This document shows positions 1-11,254 of a DNA stretch of 64,000 bases, in pieces (the stretch's first letter is position 1; each line of letters opens with the position of its first letter). The DNA is taken from NCBI RefSeq assembly GCF_000671395.1, contig NZ_AQQY01000009.1, positions 49,539-113,538 on the forward strand, in the 5' to 3' direction. The DNA comes from Actibacterium atlanticum (GTDB lineage: Bacteria; Pseudomonadota; Alphaproteobacteria; Rhodobacterales; Rhodobacteraceae). The position numbers were made by a program, and so were the translations under genes. The notes beneath the pieces were generated by a model, which was not told where the DNA came from, did no database searches, and saw only the letters and a program-made list of their open reading frames with translations.

Positions 1-50
1 ATAGATATGACGCATAACAATAATTCAGAAACACGAATGGAACCTACGAC

Positions 51-815
51 ATGCAGATAGGCGGACAGATTGCCGTTGTGACGGGCGGAGGAAGCGGATT
101 GGGCGCGGCCACGGCGCGCCATCTGGCGGCAAAGGGCGCGCGTGTTGCCATCCTTGATTTCGATCTTGAACGCGCAAAAACGGTCGCACACGAGCTGGAC
201 GGCATCGCGGTTCAGGCCGATGTCAGCGACGAGGCAGGGGTCAACGCTGCCTTGGAAAAGGTTGAAACCGCACTGGGAGCGGCGCCCCGGATTGCAATCA
301 ACTGTGCCGGCGTCGGCATGGCGGCCCGGATCGTTGGGCGCGAGGGCAAGCTTTCTTTCGATGTCTTTGAAAAGACGCTGCGCGTTAATTTGTTTGGCAC
401 GTACAACGTCATGAGCCATGCCGCGCGGCGGATGGCGGAACTTGATCCGCTGGAACATGGCGAACGCGGGGTCATCGTGAACACTGCATCGGTTGCGTGG
501 CAGGACGGCCAGTTGGGCCAAGCTGCCTATGCCGCGTCCAAAGGTGCGATTGCCTCGATGTGTTTGCCCGCCGCGCGTGAATTCGCGCAGTTCGGCATTC
601 GCGTGATGTCCATCGCGCCGGGCTTGTTTCGCACCCCCATGATGGAGGGCCTGCCCGAAGAGGTCGCGACACAGATCACCGCCAACATCCCGTTTCCGTC
701 ACGTCTTGGCGAACCCGAAGAATTCGCGCTGTTAGCAGAGCAGATCGTGACCAACCCATTCCTTAACGGAACAACCATCCGGCTGGACGGCGCAGTGCGC
801 CTGCCGCCGCGCTAA
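51..815 (+). CDS. SDR-family 3-hydroxyacyl-CoA dehydrogenase-like
   Basis: This 254-residue short-chain dehydrogenase probably oxidises a 3-hydroxyacyl-CoA with NAD+. The N-terminal nucleotide-binding motif TGGGSGLG is at about residues 11-18, NCAG at 84-87, and the catalytic Ser-Tyr-Lys is visible as S147, Y160 and K164. The overall look resembles type II (HSD17B10-like) 3-hydroxyacyl-CoA dehydrogenases. It is the first gene of a run with enoyl-CoA hydratase, MarR regulator, feruloyl-CoA synthase-like ligase and acyl-CoA dehydrogenase, so I infer it oxidises the hydrated side chain of a hydroxycinnamoyl-CoA. The gap to the next gene is 14 nt with AGGAG in it. The substrate is inferred from context only; another 3-hydroxyacyl-CoA is possible. 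Confidence 0.8.
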   Translation: MQIGGQIAVVTGGGSGLGAATARHLAAKGARVAILDFDLERAKTVAHELDGIAVQADVSDEAGVNAALEKVETALGAAPRIAINCAGVGMAARIVGREGKLSFDVFEKTLRVNLFGTYNVMSHAARRMAELDPLEHGERGVIVNTASVAWQDGQLGQAAYAASKGAIASMCLPAAREFAQFGIRVMSIAPGLFRTPMMEGLPEEVATQITANIPFPSRLGEPEEFALLAEQIVTNPFLNGTTIRLDGAVRLPPR

Positions 816-829
816 ACAGGAGCTGACAC

Positions 830-1597
830 ATGAAAGCCCCCATTCTTGATATCCAGGTTGACGGCAACATCGCGACCCTGACCATGAGCCGCCCTGGCAA
901 ACGTAACGCCATGTGCGAAGAGCTGCTTGAGGCGCTGGAGGCCTTTTACTTTGCCCCGCCAAAAGATGTGCGCGTTGTGGTGCTGACCGGGGTCGAGGGA
1001 CATTTTTGCTCGGGCCTTGATCTGTCTGAACATGTCCATCGTTCGGCTGAAGAAAACCTGTATCACTCGCGTCACTGGCATCGGGTGATGGAACAGATCC
1101 AGTTTGGCGGGCTGATCACGGTTTCGGCAATGTTTGGCGCGGTAATTGGGGGCGGGCTGGAGCTTGCAGCTGCGACCCATGTTCGGATTGCTGAACCATC
1201 CACCATTTTTCAACTGCCAGAAGGGCGGCGGGGTATTTTCGTGGGTGGCGGGGCCACGGCGCGTGTCGGCCGGTTGCTTGGGCCGGATCGCATGACCGAG
1301 ATGATGCTGACAGGGCGCAAGTATTCAGCCGACGAAGGCCTGGCCCTTGGGCTGGCGCATTACTCTGTTGAGGATGGAGAAGCCCAGACTCTGGCGCAGA
1401 CCCTTGCCGGGAAAATCTCCCGCAACGCGCCCATGTCAAACTATCTGATGGTGCAGTCGATTTCGCGGATCAGTGACATGTCACAGGCGGACGGTCTTTA
1501 TACTGAATCCCTTGCGGCGGCATTGTCCCAGACCACCCCGGACGCCGAGGAAGGGTTGAAGGCTTTCCTTGAAAAACGCGCCCCGAAATTCCGGTGA
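830..1597 (+). CDS. Enoyl-CoA hydratase/isomerase (crotonase) family
   Basis: A 255-residue crotonase-fold protein. It shows the usual RPGKRNAM start of the fold (about residues 21-28), the oxyanion-hole segment HFCSGLDL and the GAVIGGGLELA segment that forms the CoA pocket. The acidic residue in LPEGRRG corresponds to a catalytic glutamate position of the family. Within the operon it would hydrate the double bond of a hydroxycinnamoyl-CoA. It does not obviously match the vanillin-forming hydratase/lyase type, and a dehydrogenase sits next to it, so a beta-oxidative route (hydration, oxidation, thiolysis) fits better than direct aldehyde release; that is inference. It ends 4 nt before the MarR start codon, which implies co-transcription. 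Confidence 0.85.
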   Translation: MKAPILDIQVDGNIATLTMSRPGKRNAMCEELLEALEAFYFAPPKDVRVVVLTGVEGHFCSGLDLSEHVHRSAEENLYHSRHWHRVMEQIQFGGLITVSAMFGAVIGGGLELAAATHVRIAEPSTIFQLPEGRRGIFVGGGATARVGRLLGPDRMTEMMLTGRKYSADEGLALGLAHYSVEDGEAQTLAQTLAGKISRNAPMSNYLMVQSISRISDMSQADGLYTESLAAALSQTTPDAEEGLKAFLEKRAPKFR

Positions 1598-1601
1598 TAC
1601 A

Positions 1602-2087
1602 ATGCCAAATCAAAAGCATAAACAGATGCCACAATCAGACGTGATCCATGCCGGCGATGCCACCTTGCGCAATTTCGTGGGCTATCGGATGAAGCGGGCT
1701 TTCAACGTTGTGCAGGCCGACCTGACCAAGACGCTCAAGCCCTTTGATCTGCGCATGTTGACCTATACCGCGCTGGTTTTGATCGTTGACAACCCGGGCC
1801 TGCGTCAATCGCAGCTTGCGGACGCCATGGATATCGAACGTCCAAATCTGGTCGTTCTCATCGACGAGCTGGAACGCCGCGAACTGATCGTTCGTGACCG
1901 TGTTCCGACAGACCGCCGGGCCTATGCGCTTCGGGCGACCTTGGCCGGGCGACAGCTTTACGAAAAAGCAGTAGCGGCGGTCACTTTGCATGAAAACGCC
2001 ATTCTGGCTGACCTGCCACAAGATTTGCGGACAGCCATGATTGAGGCGCTCAAGCGGATCGAAAAAGCGCATAGGGGGAGATCATGA
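1602..2087 (+). CDS. MarR-family regulator of the hydroxycinnamate operon
   Basis: A 161-residue winged-helix regulator with the MarR arrangement: N-terminal dimerisation helices, then the DNA-binding segment around LRQSQLADAMDIERPNLVVL, and the wing with DRVPTDRRAYALRATLAG. DRR at the wing is typical of MarR proteins. The start is placed at 1602, four bases after the hydratase stop; an upstream in-frame ATG at 1569 lies inside the hydratase gene, and 1626 is a later alternative. It overlaps the following ligase gene by 4 nt (ATGA). MarR proteins in hydroxycinnamate clusters (FerR/HcaR type) are repressors released by the CoA-thioester intermediate; I infer the same here. No operator was identified with confidence. 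Confidence 0.85.
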   Translation: MPNQKHKQMPQSDVIHAGDATLRNFVGYRMKRAFNVVQADLTKTLKPFDLRMLTYTALVLIVDNPGLRQSQLADAMDIERPNLVVLIDELERRELIVRDRVPTDRRAYALRATLAGRQLYEKAVAAVTLHENAILADLPQDLRTAMIEALKRIEKAHRGRS

Positions 2088-3901
2088 CACAGGCATCACA
2101 TACCCAACCTCATCAGGTTGCCCGTGAAAACCGGGCCGACGGGTCCATCCTTTTGCACTCGACCCATCCGCTTGGTCCGGTAGCGGACAAAACGGGGGAC
2201 TGGCTGCACCATTGGTCGCAAGAAGCACCGGATCGCGTGTTTCTGGCCGAGCGCAGCGGCGCAGGCTGGCGCGAAGAAAGCTATGCCGCGGCTTTGCAAA
2301 AAGTACAGGCCATTGCGCAGTCACTTCTGGCGCGGGGCATGGGGCCCGATACCCCGATCATCATCATGTCGGGCAACGGTGTGGACCATGGGTTGTTGTC
2401 GCTTGCCGCGCACTACATTGGCGTGCCGACAGTTCCGGTGGCCGAACAGTATTCGCTGATCCATGGGGCCCATGGGCGCCTTCGCCATGCTATTGAACTG
2501 GTTCATCCCAAGATGGCCTATGTGGTCGATGCCGATCAGTATAGCGAGGCGCTGGCGTTGGACGCGCTGAACGGAATCGAAGTTGTCGCCACCCGCACGG
2601 GACAGGCGAAAAATGTCACGGCTTTTGAAGACCTGCTGAAAGGCGATGCCAGCGTTGACCTGCAGGCGGCGTATGCAGATGTGACGCCAGACACCGTAGC
2701 CAAAATCCTGATGACCAGCGGGTCAACCTCGGCACCCAAAGGCGTTCTGACGACGCACCGTATGATGTGTGTGAACCAGACCCAAATTGCAGATGCCCTG
2801 CCATTTCTGCGGGCCCGCCCGCCCCGCGTGGTTGACTGGCTGCCATGGAACCACGTGTTCGGCGGATCGCACAATTTCAACATGATGCTGGCCAACGGCG
2901 GCAGCTTTTACGTCGATGATGGCAAGCCCGTGAAAGGCCTTTTTGACCGCACAGTCGAGAACCTGTCGATGATCACGGGTTCGCTGGTCTTCAATGTTCC
3001 AGTAGGTTTTGGGATGCTGCTCAATGCCCTGAAGGCCGATGATGGGTTGAAACAACGCTTTTTTGAAGATCTTGACCTGATCTTTTACGCTGGGGCCTCG
3101 TTGCCACAAGACATCTGGGAAGGGTTTCAGAACATGGCCCGCGACATCACCGGGAAAATCCCCTTGATGACCTCGTCTTGGGGGCTGACTGAAACTGCAC
3201 CGGCGACAATGATGCAGCATGAACCGATTGATCGTTCAGGCGTCGTGGGTGTCCCGCTGAACGGCGTGGTCGCCAAGCTGATCCCGGATTCTGACATGCG
3301 CTGCGAAGTGCGTGTGAAGGGGCCAAATGTTATGACTGGCTACTTTGAAGACCCGGTCAAAACCAAGGATGCCTTTGACGAAGAAGGTTTTTTCATCACT
3401 GGTGATGCCATGGTGTTTGTCGACCCGGATGACGTGAATAAAGGCATGAAGTTCGATGGGCGCATTTCCGAGGACTTCAAGCTTTTGACGGGTACTTGGG
3501 TGCGCGCGGCGCAGCTGCGGCTTGATATGTTGTCATGCCTTGCCCCGCTGGCCGCCGATCTGGTGATCACCGGCGCAGATCGCGATCAGATTGGCGTGAT
3601 GGTCTTCCCTGACAAAACCGAACTGAGCCGCGAAGGTTTTGATCTGACCGATGACAATGGCGCGTTTCGCTGTGACCTGTTGCAGGGCGAAATCCACCGT
3701 CGTCTGGTCGAACGGGCTCGAGAAATTTCGGGCAGTTCAACCCGGATTTCGCGCGCCATCGTGCTGAGCGAGCCGCCTTCGATGGCTGACGGGGAAATCA
3801 CCGCCAAAGGCAATCTAAACTTTCGCAAGGTGCTGACGCGCCGCAAAAATCTGCTGGACCGGCTCTATGATGACGCCGACGCAGCGGTCATCAAGATTTA
3901 A
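2084..3901 (+). CDS. fcs: Feruloyl-CoA synthase-like aryl-CoA ligase
   Basis: A 605-residue ANL-superfamily ligase that would activate ferulate, p-coumarate or caffeate to the CoA thioester with ATP. The phosphate-binding loop TSGSTSAPKG is at residues 211-220, the aromatic A5-type motif SSWGLTETAP follows further on, and the hinge region reads FDGRISEDFKLLTGTWV. The last phrase, with Lys then TGTW in place of the usual GGE(N/K)ISS, is characteristic of feruloyl-CoA synthases. The length also fits (around 600-620), longer than ordinary acyl-CoA synthetases. It overlaps the MarR gene by 4 nt. It provides the entry step for the neighbouring hydratase and dehydrogenases, and the resulting 4-hydroxybenzoate or vanillate would flow into pobA/pca genes downstream. 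Confidence 0.88.
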   Translation: MTQASHTQPHQVARENRADGSILLHSTHPLGPVADKTGDWLHHWSQEAPDRVFLAERSGAGWREESYAAALQKVQAIAQSLLARGMGPDTPIIIMSGNGVDHGLLSLAAHYIGVPTVPVAEQYSLIHGAHGRLRHAIELVHPKMAYVVDADQYSEALALDALNGIEVVATRTGQAKNVTAFEDLLKGDASVDLQAAYADVTPDTVAKILMTSGSTSAPKGVLTTHRMMCVNQTQIADALPFLRARPPRVVDWLPWNHVFGGSHNFNMMLANGGSFYVDDGKPVKGLFDRTVENLSMITGSLVFNVPVGFGMLLNALKADDGLKQRFFEDLDLIFYAGASLPQDIWEGFQNMARDITGKIPLMTSSWGLTETAPATMMQHEPIDRSGVVGVPLNGVVAKLIPDSDMRCEVRVKGPNVMTGYFEDPVKTKDAFDEEGFFITGDAMVFVDPDDVNKGMKFDGRISEDFKLLTGTWVRAAQLRLDMLSCLAPLAADLVITGADRDQIGVMVFPDKTELSREGFDLTDDNGAFRCDLLQGEIHRRLVERAREISGSSTRISRAIVLSEPPSMADGEITAKGNLNFRKVLTRRKNLLDRLYDDADAAVIKI

Positions 3902-3906
3902 AAAGG

Positions 3907-3918
3907 AATTGGACAGAT
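3907..3918 (+). repeat. 12-nt direct repeat, copy 1
   Basis: AATTGGACAGAT lies directly at the start codon of the amidohydrolase gene and overlaps the A and T of its ATG. An identical copy is at 4887-4898, just before the acyl-CoA dehydrogenase start. The two copies bracket exactly one gene plus its trailing hairpin. Confidence 0.85.
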
Positions 3919-4786
3919 GGTAGATATTTCCAAGGTCCGTGCGATTGACATCCACACCCACGCCGAAGAGCCGTGTGGCTGCCATACCGACGATGGCTAT
4001 GATGATCTGCAGGCGGCGATGGCGAAATACTTCAACGCCAAGGTCGTCCAGCCGACGATCGAACAGACCGCGGCGCATTTCCGCGCGCAGAACGTGGCGG
4101 CGGTGATTTTTCCGGTCGATGCAGAGCGCGAAACCGGCTATCGCCGCTATTCGAATGACGAGGTGCTGGCCGAGGTCGAAAAGCACAGCGACATCCTGAT
4201 CCCCTTTGCCTCTATCGACCCGTGGAAGGGAAAGATGGCGGTGCGCGAGGCGCGGCGCCTGATCGAGGATCACGGCATCAAGGGCTTCAAGTTCCACCCG
4301 ACAATGCAGGGCTTTTTCCCCAATGACCGCATGGCCTATCCGTTCTACGAGCTGCTGAACGAACATGGCTGCATTGGCCTGTTTCACACTGGTCAGACCG
4401 GGGTTGGCTCGGGCATGCCCGGCGGCAACGGCATGCGGCTGAAATACTCGCATCCCATGTATCTCGATGACGTGGCCGTCGACTTCCCCGAAATGAAGAT
4501 CATCATGGCGCACCCTTCCTTCCCTTGGCAGGAAGAAGCGCTGAGCGTCGCGACGCATAAGCCCAATGTTTATATCGACCTGTCGGGCTGGTCGCCGAAG
4601 TACTTTCCGCCGATCCTGGTGCGCTATTGCAACTCGATCCTCAAGAAAAAGGTGCTCTTTGGTTCCGACTGGCCGATGATCTCGCCCGAGCGCTGGCTGA
4701 GCGATTTCGAGAAGATCGACATCAAGGACGAGCTGCGCGAGGACATCATCAAAGGCAACGCCGCCCGCCTGCTTGGGTTTGAATAA
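3917..4786 (+). CDS. Amidohydrolase-2 family metal-dependent hydrolase/decarboxylase
   Basis: A 289-residue TIM-barrel protein of the amidohydrolase-2 (ACMSD/LigW-like) family. Metal-ligand positions are recognisable: DIHTHAEEP near the N-terminus (HxH at residues 12 and 14), GFKFHP in the middle, LFHTGQTG, IMAHPSFPW and the C-terminal FGSDWPM aspartate. Family members hydrolyse or decarboxylate aromatic or ring-cleavage acids. Genes like this occur beside feruloyl-CoA synthase in related bacteria, but I do not know the reaction. The gene is bracketed by a 12-nt direct repeat and its third-position GC looks higher than that of its neighbours, which suggests it was inserted as a cassette between ligase and acyl-CoA dehydrogenase. 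Confidence 0.75.
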   Translation: MVDISKVRAIDIHTHAEEPCGCHTDDGYDDLQAAMAKYFNAKVVQPTIEQTAAHFRAQNVAAVIFPVDAERETGYRRYSNDEVLAEVEKHSDILIPFASIDPWKGKMAVREARRLIEDHGIKGFKFHPTMQGFFPNDRMAYPFYELLNEHGCIGLFHTGQTGVGSGMPGGNGMRLKYSHPMYLDDVAVDFPEMKIIMAHPSFPWQEEALSVATHKPNVYIDLSGWSPKYFPPILVRYCNSILKKKVLFGSDWPMISPERWLSDFEKIDIKDELREDIIKGNAARLLGFE

Positions 4787-4832
4787 CCTGCGCGTCCACG
4801 CGGCCTTGCGCCGTTGCAGACCAATCTGACTG

Positions 4833-4854
4833 GGTGCCTGCGAATGCGGGCACC
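4833..4854 (+). terminator. Hairpin after the amidohydrolase gene
   Basis: GGTGCCTGC and GCGGGCACC pair (nine positions, one G-T wobble) around a GAAT loop. It is followed by TGCCTTCC rather than a clean T-run, so it may be a weak terminator or an RNA-stabilising element within the operon. It sits in the 113-nt gap before the acyl-CoA dehydrogenase. Confidence 0.45.
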
Positions 4855-4886
4855 TGCCTTCCGGGTCGGTGACCCCGCCCTCTAGA

Positions 4887-4898
4887 AATTGGACAGAT
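4887..4898 (+). repeat. 12-nt direct repeat, copy 2
   Basis: AATTGGACAGAT is identical to 3907-3918 and ends just before the ATG of the acyl-CoA dehydrogenase gene. The preceding base context (TCTAG) lacks the AAAAGG ribosome-binding sequence present at copy 1, so this start has a poorer Shine-Dalgarno. Confidence 0.85.
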
Positions 4899-4899
4899 C

Positions 4900-6447
4900 A
4901 TGAAACCGTTCAAAGCCCCTTTGGAGGACATCCTCTTTTCCCTGAACCACGTGGCAGGGGCTGATGCCTTGCCCGATTGGGACGGTGACTTCGCCAAGGA
5001 AATCGGCGGACATTTCGCGGCCTTCGCCGAAGGGGAGATCGCCCCTCTGGACGAACCGGGCGATCAACAAGGATGCCACTTGCAGGATGGTCGGGTGTCG
5101 ATGCCTGACGGTTTTGTCGATGTCTATCGCGCATATGCTGAACAGGGGTGGCCATCGCTGACCGTACCGGAAGAGTATGACGGCCAGGGGCTGGATACGT
5201 TGATGTTGGCGATCACCTCCGAGATTTTCTCGGGTGCGAACCACAGTTTGCAGATGGTCACAGGCTTGGTTCCCGGTGCAGTGCGCACCATCCTGAGGTT
5301 TGGAACCGAGGATCAAAAGACCCGGCACATTCCAGCGTTGGCGTCTGGCGAAACACTTGCCACCATGTGTCTGACCGAACCCGGTGCAGGATCAGACCTC
5401 AGCCGTGTTCGGTGCAAAGCGACCCCCTTGGATCAGGGCTGGTCAATCACGGGTGAGAAAATTTTCATCTCGGGCGGCGATCAGGACATGAGCGAAAAGA
5501 TCCTGCATCTGGTTCTGGCCCGCACATCTGACAATGGGATCAAGGGCCTGTCATTGTTCCTTTGCCCTTGCACCCGCGAGGATGGCAGCCGCAACGCCGT
5601 TACTGTTACTCGCATCGAAGAGAAGATGGGCCTGCATGCTTCTCCGACTTGCCAACTGGCGTTCGATGGGGCCGAGGCCGAGCTGATCGGGCAAGAAGGG
5701 CAGGGGCTTGCCGCGATGTTCACCATGATGAACCACGCCCGTGCGGATGTCGCGCTGCAAGGGGTTGCCCATGCGGCGCGTGCCTATGATGTGGCCAGCG
5801 CCTATGCGGCCGAGCGCATTCAGGGGCGGGGGGCGGACGGTGCGCCTATTGCACTTGATGGTCACGCGGATGTGCGCCGCATGCTGAACGAGATGGATAT
5901 GCTTGCCGTTGGTGGGCGCGCGGTTTCTCATCTTGCATTTGTCATGATGGAGGCGGGCGGGAATGATGAACTGGTCGATTTTCTGACACCCGTTGCCAAG
6001 GTCTATTGCACCGAAGCCGGGATGCGCGCTGCCGACTTGGGCATTCAGGTGCTAGGGGGGTACGGCTATCTTCAGGAATACCGGCTGGAACAGACCTATC
6101 GCGACGTGCGGATCACCGCGATCTATGAGGGCGCGAACGGGATTCACGAGCGCGTTCTGGCAACCCGCTTGGCGCCAAGTGCCGCAGGCGACGCCTTCGC
6201 GCGGTTTGTCGACAATGAAAGCGCCAGCCTGAAAGAGCCCAAAATTGAGCGCAAGTTTGAAACCTGGCGCGATATGCATGATCGGCTTGCGCAGGCGGAT
6301 GATCCATCTGAATTGGCACATAAGTTCATGCAGGTGACCATCGAAACTTTGCTGGTCTGTGCCTGGGCCCGGGTTGCGCGGGTTGTGCATCACCACCCCG
6401 ACCAAGCGCGGCTAGAGAACCTGTGCCGCATCGCCCTCAACGGCTGA
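4900..6447 (+). CDS. Acyl-CoA dehydrogenase
   Basis: A 515-residue flavin-dependent acyl-CoA dehydrogenase of the larger (FadE12/phenylpropionyl-type) class. The FAD-binding segment MCLTEPGAGSDLS begins near residue 157. The C-terminal domain carries QVLGGYGYLQEY and the catalytic-base region IYEGANGIHE. In this operon it could desaturate a dihydro-hydroxycinnamoyl-CoA (phenylpropanoid) to feed the hydratase. Only the context supports that substrate. The usual core is about 380-400 residues; the extra length is a C-terminal extension typical of the 500-600 residue subgroup. Its end is 21 nt from the convergent pcaQ stop, with no strong terminator visible between them. Confidence 0.88.
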   Translation: MKPFKAPLEDILFSLNHVAGADALPDWDGDFAKEIGGHFAAFAEGEIAPLDEPGDQQGCHLQDGRVSMPDGFVDVYRAYAEQGWPSLTVPEEYDGQGLDTLMLAITSEIFSGANHSLQMVTGLVPGAVRTILRFGTEDQKTRHIPALASGETLATMCLTEPGAGSDLSRVRCKATPLDQGWSITGEKIFISGGDQDMSEKILHLVLARTSDNGIKGLSLFLCPCTREDGSRNAVTVTRIEEKMGLHASPTCQLAFDGAEAELIGQEGQGLAAMFTMMNHARADVALQGVAHAARAYDVASAYAAERIQGRGADGAPIALDGHADVRRMLNEMDMLAVGGRAVSHLAFVMMEAGGNDELVDFLTPVAKVYCTEAGMRAADLGIQVLGGYGYLQEYRLEQTYRDVRITAIYEGANGIHERVLATRLAPSAAGDAFARFVDNESASLKEPKIERKFETWRDMHDRLAQADDPSELAHKFMQVTIETLLVCAWARVARVVHHHPDQARLENLCRIALNG

Positions 6448-6468
6448 TCCGCCCAGTTTTGCCCGCTG

Positions 6469-8642
<2,174 letters not shown>

Positions 8643-8643
<1 letters not shown>

Positions 8644-9431
8644 TGCAGGTGGTGTGTCTGAATAATTTGTCTTTGCACTGGCAGGAAGACGGAGACCCAA
8701 CTGGGCATCCAGTAGTCTTTGCAAATTCTTTGGGTACGGATTTACGGCTCTGGGATCAGATCGTGCCCCTGCTGCCTGCAGGGCTGCGGTTGATCCGGTT
8801 TGACAAGCGTGGGCACGGGTTATCGGACTGTCCGCCGGCACCCTATACGTTGGACAATCTTACCCATGACGCCGAAGGTTTGCTGGACCATATTGGCATT
8901 CAGGGGTGCACCTTTGTGGGCCTGTCGATTGGCGGTATGGTCGGCCAGTTACTGGCTTCGCGCCGCCCTGACCTTATTGGTGCGTTGGTATTGTCGAACA
9001 CGGCCGCCAAGATGGGCGACGCTGCCATGTGGAACACCCGGATCGACGCCATCAAGGCTGACGGGATAGAGCCCTTGGGCGATGCGATCATGGAACGTTG
9101 GTTTTCAGCTGACTTTCGCGCCACCGATGACCTTTGCTTGTGGCGAAATATGCTGACCCGTACCCCGCAAGAAGGCTATATCGGGTGTTGCCATGCTATT
9201 GCTGGCGCTGATCTGACGGACATCTCAAAACGGCTTTCCCTGCCGACGATGGGGATCGCCGGGGCTCAAGATGGCGCGAGCCCGCCCGACCTCGTGCAGG
9301 GCACCATCGCGATGATCGCGGGCGCCAAATGCCATACGATGCAAGGTGTTGGCCATTTGCCCTGCGTTGAAGACCCAACCCAATACGCGGCCCTTTTGAC
9401 CGCCTTTCTCAAGGAGCTTGGACATGTCTGA
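8643..9431 (+). CDS. pcaD: 3-oxoadipate enol-lactonase
   Basis: A 262-residue alpha/beta-hydrolase. The nucleophile elbow GLSIGGM holds the catalytic serine (about residue 97), a helix later carries GAQDGASP, and the catalytic histidine is in GVGHLPCVEDP near the C-terminus. It hydrolyses 3-oxoadipate enol-lactone to 3-oxoadipate. Here pcaD is separate from pcaC rather than fused as PcaL. It begins at the overlapping TGATG with pobA and overlaps pcaC by 8 nt. Confidence 0.93.
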
Positions 9432-9801
9432 TAAATACGACAAGGGGATGCAAACCCGCCGCGCCGTGCTGGGCGATGCGCATGTTGAACGCGCCGAAGC
9501 CTGCAAGAGCGACTTTGACTCGGCCTTTCAGACCCTGATCACCGAGGGCGCATGGGGCACGGTATGGGCCAGCGACGGGATTTCGCACCGAGAGCGCTCC
9601 ATGCTGACATTGGCGCTTTTGGCCGCATTGGGGAACTTCGAAGAAATCCCGATGCATATTCGCGCCACCGCGCGCACCGGCGCCAGCAAACAAGACGTAC
9701 TTGAAGCCTTCCAGCATGTGGCAATCTATGCCGGTGTTCCGCGTGCAAATCACGCGTTGAAGCTGGCCAAAGACACGTATGCTGAAATGGAACAGGAATA
9801 A
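9424..9801 (+). CDS. pcaC: 4-carboxymuconolactone decarboxylase
   Basis: A 125-residue all-helical AhpD-fold decarboxylase converting 4-carboxymuconolactone to 3-oxoadipate enol-lactone. Recognisable family segments are RRAVLGDAHVERA, the central SHRERSMLTLALLAAL and the C-terminal FQHVAIYAGVPRANHAL. The ATG at 9424 is preceded by AAGGAG at 9411-9416, inside the end of pcaD. A TTG two codons earlier is in frame but less likely. The next gene, pcaH, starts 45 nt downstream after its own AAAAGGAG. Confidence 0.95.
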   Translation: MSDKYDKGMQTRRAVLGDAHVERAEACKSDFDSAFQTLITEGAWGTVWASDGISHRERSMLTLALLAALGNFEEIPMHIRATARTGASKQDVLEAFQHVAIYAGVPRANHALKLAKDTYAEMEQE

Positions 9802-10575
<774 letters not shown>

Positions 10576-10577
10576 AC

Positions 10578-11198
10578 ATGGTACAGAAACTGGACTATCT
10601 TAAGGAAACCCCGTCGCAGACCGCGGGCCCCTATGTGCATATCGGCCTCGCCCCCGGGGCAGCAGGGTTTGACATTTACCGGCAGGAACTGGGCTGGGAT
10701 ATCACCGGACCCAACGCCAAAGGCGAACGTATCCGGGTCGAAGGGCTTGTGATCGACGGCACTGGCTCGCCCGTCAAAGACGTGTTGCTGGAAGCATGGC
10801 AGGCCAATAGCGAAGGCAACTATGCCCACCCCGAAGGGGGCGGAGACGTGGAAGACGGTTTTCGGGGTTGGGGGCGAGTCATCACCGATTTTGAAACCGG
10901 CGAATGGGCGTTTGAAACCGTCAAACCGGGCCGTACCCAAGGGCGTAATGTCGGATTGCAAGCGCCACATATTAACCTGTGGGTTGTCGCGCGCGGCATC
11001 AACGTCGGCCTGAACACGCGGCTGTACTTCGAGGATGAGGCCGAGGCCAACGCCGAAGACCCGGTGCTTAACATCATCGAATGGGAACGTCGGCGCGCCA
11101 CGCTGATCGCCAAGCGTAGCGAAAGAGACGGCCAGATCGTCTATCGCTTCGACATCAAGCTTCAGGGGCAGGACGAAACCGTTTTCTTCGACATCTGA
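10578..11198 (+). CDS. pcaG: Protocatechuate 3,4-dioxygenase alpha subunit
   Basis: The 206-residue partner of PcaH. It begins with the typical ETPSQTAGPYVHIGL segment and shares the beta-sandwich motifs of the beta subunit (LLEAWQANSEGNYAHP, GWGRVITDFETGEWAFETVKPG, APHINLWV). As in other alpha subunits, the iron-ligand tyrosine/histidine set is not retained; the alpha subunit completes the active-site pocket. It starts 2 nt after pcaH, consistent with obligate co-expression. Followed by 56 nt and then the BKACE gene. Confidence 0.95.
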   Translation: MVQKLDYLKETPSQTAGPYVHIGLAPGAAGFDIYRQELGWDITGPNAKGERIRVEGLVIDGTGSPVKDVLLEAWQANSEGNYAHPEGGGDVEDGFRGWGRVITDFETGEWAFETVKPGRTQGRNVGLQAPHINLWVVARGINVGLNTRLYFEDEAEANAEDPVLNIIEWERRRATLIAKRSERDGQIVYRFDIKLQGQDETVFFDI

Positions 11199-11254
11199 CC
11201 ATCACGGCTTTGCCCCTTTCGCAGGGGCAAAGCCAGATTTACGGAACACAAGAC

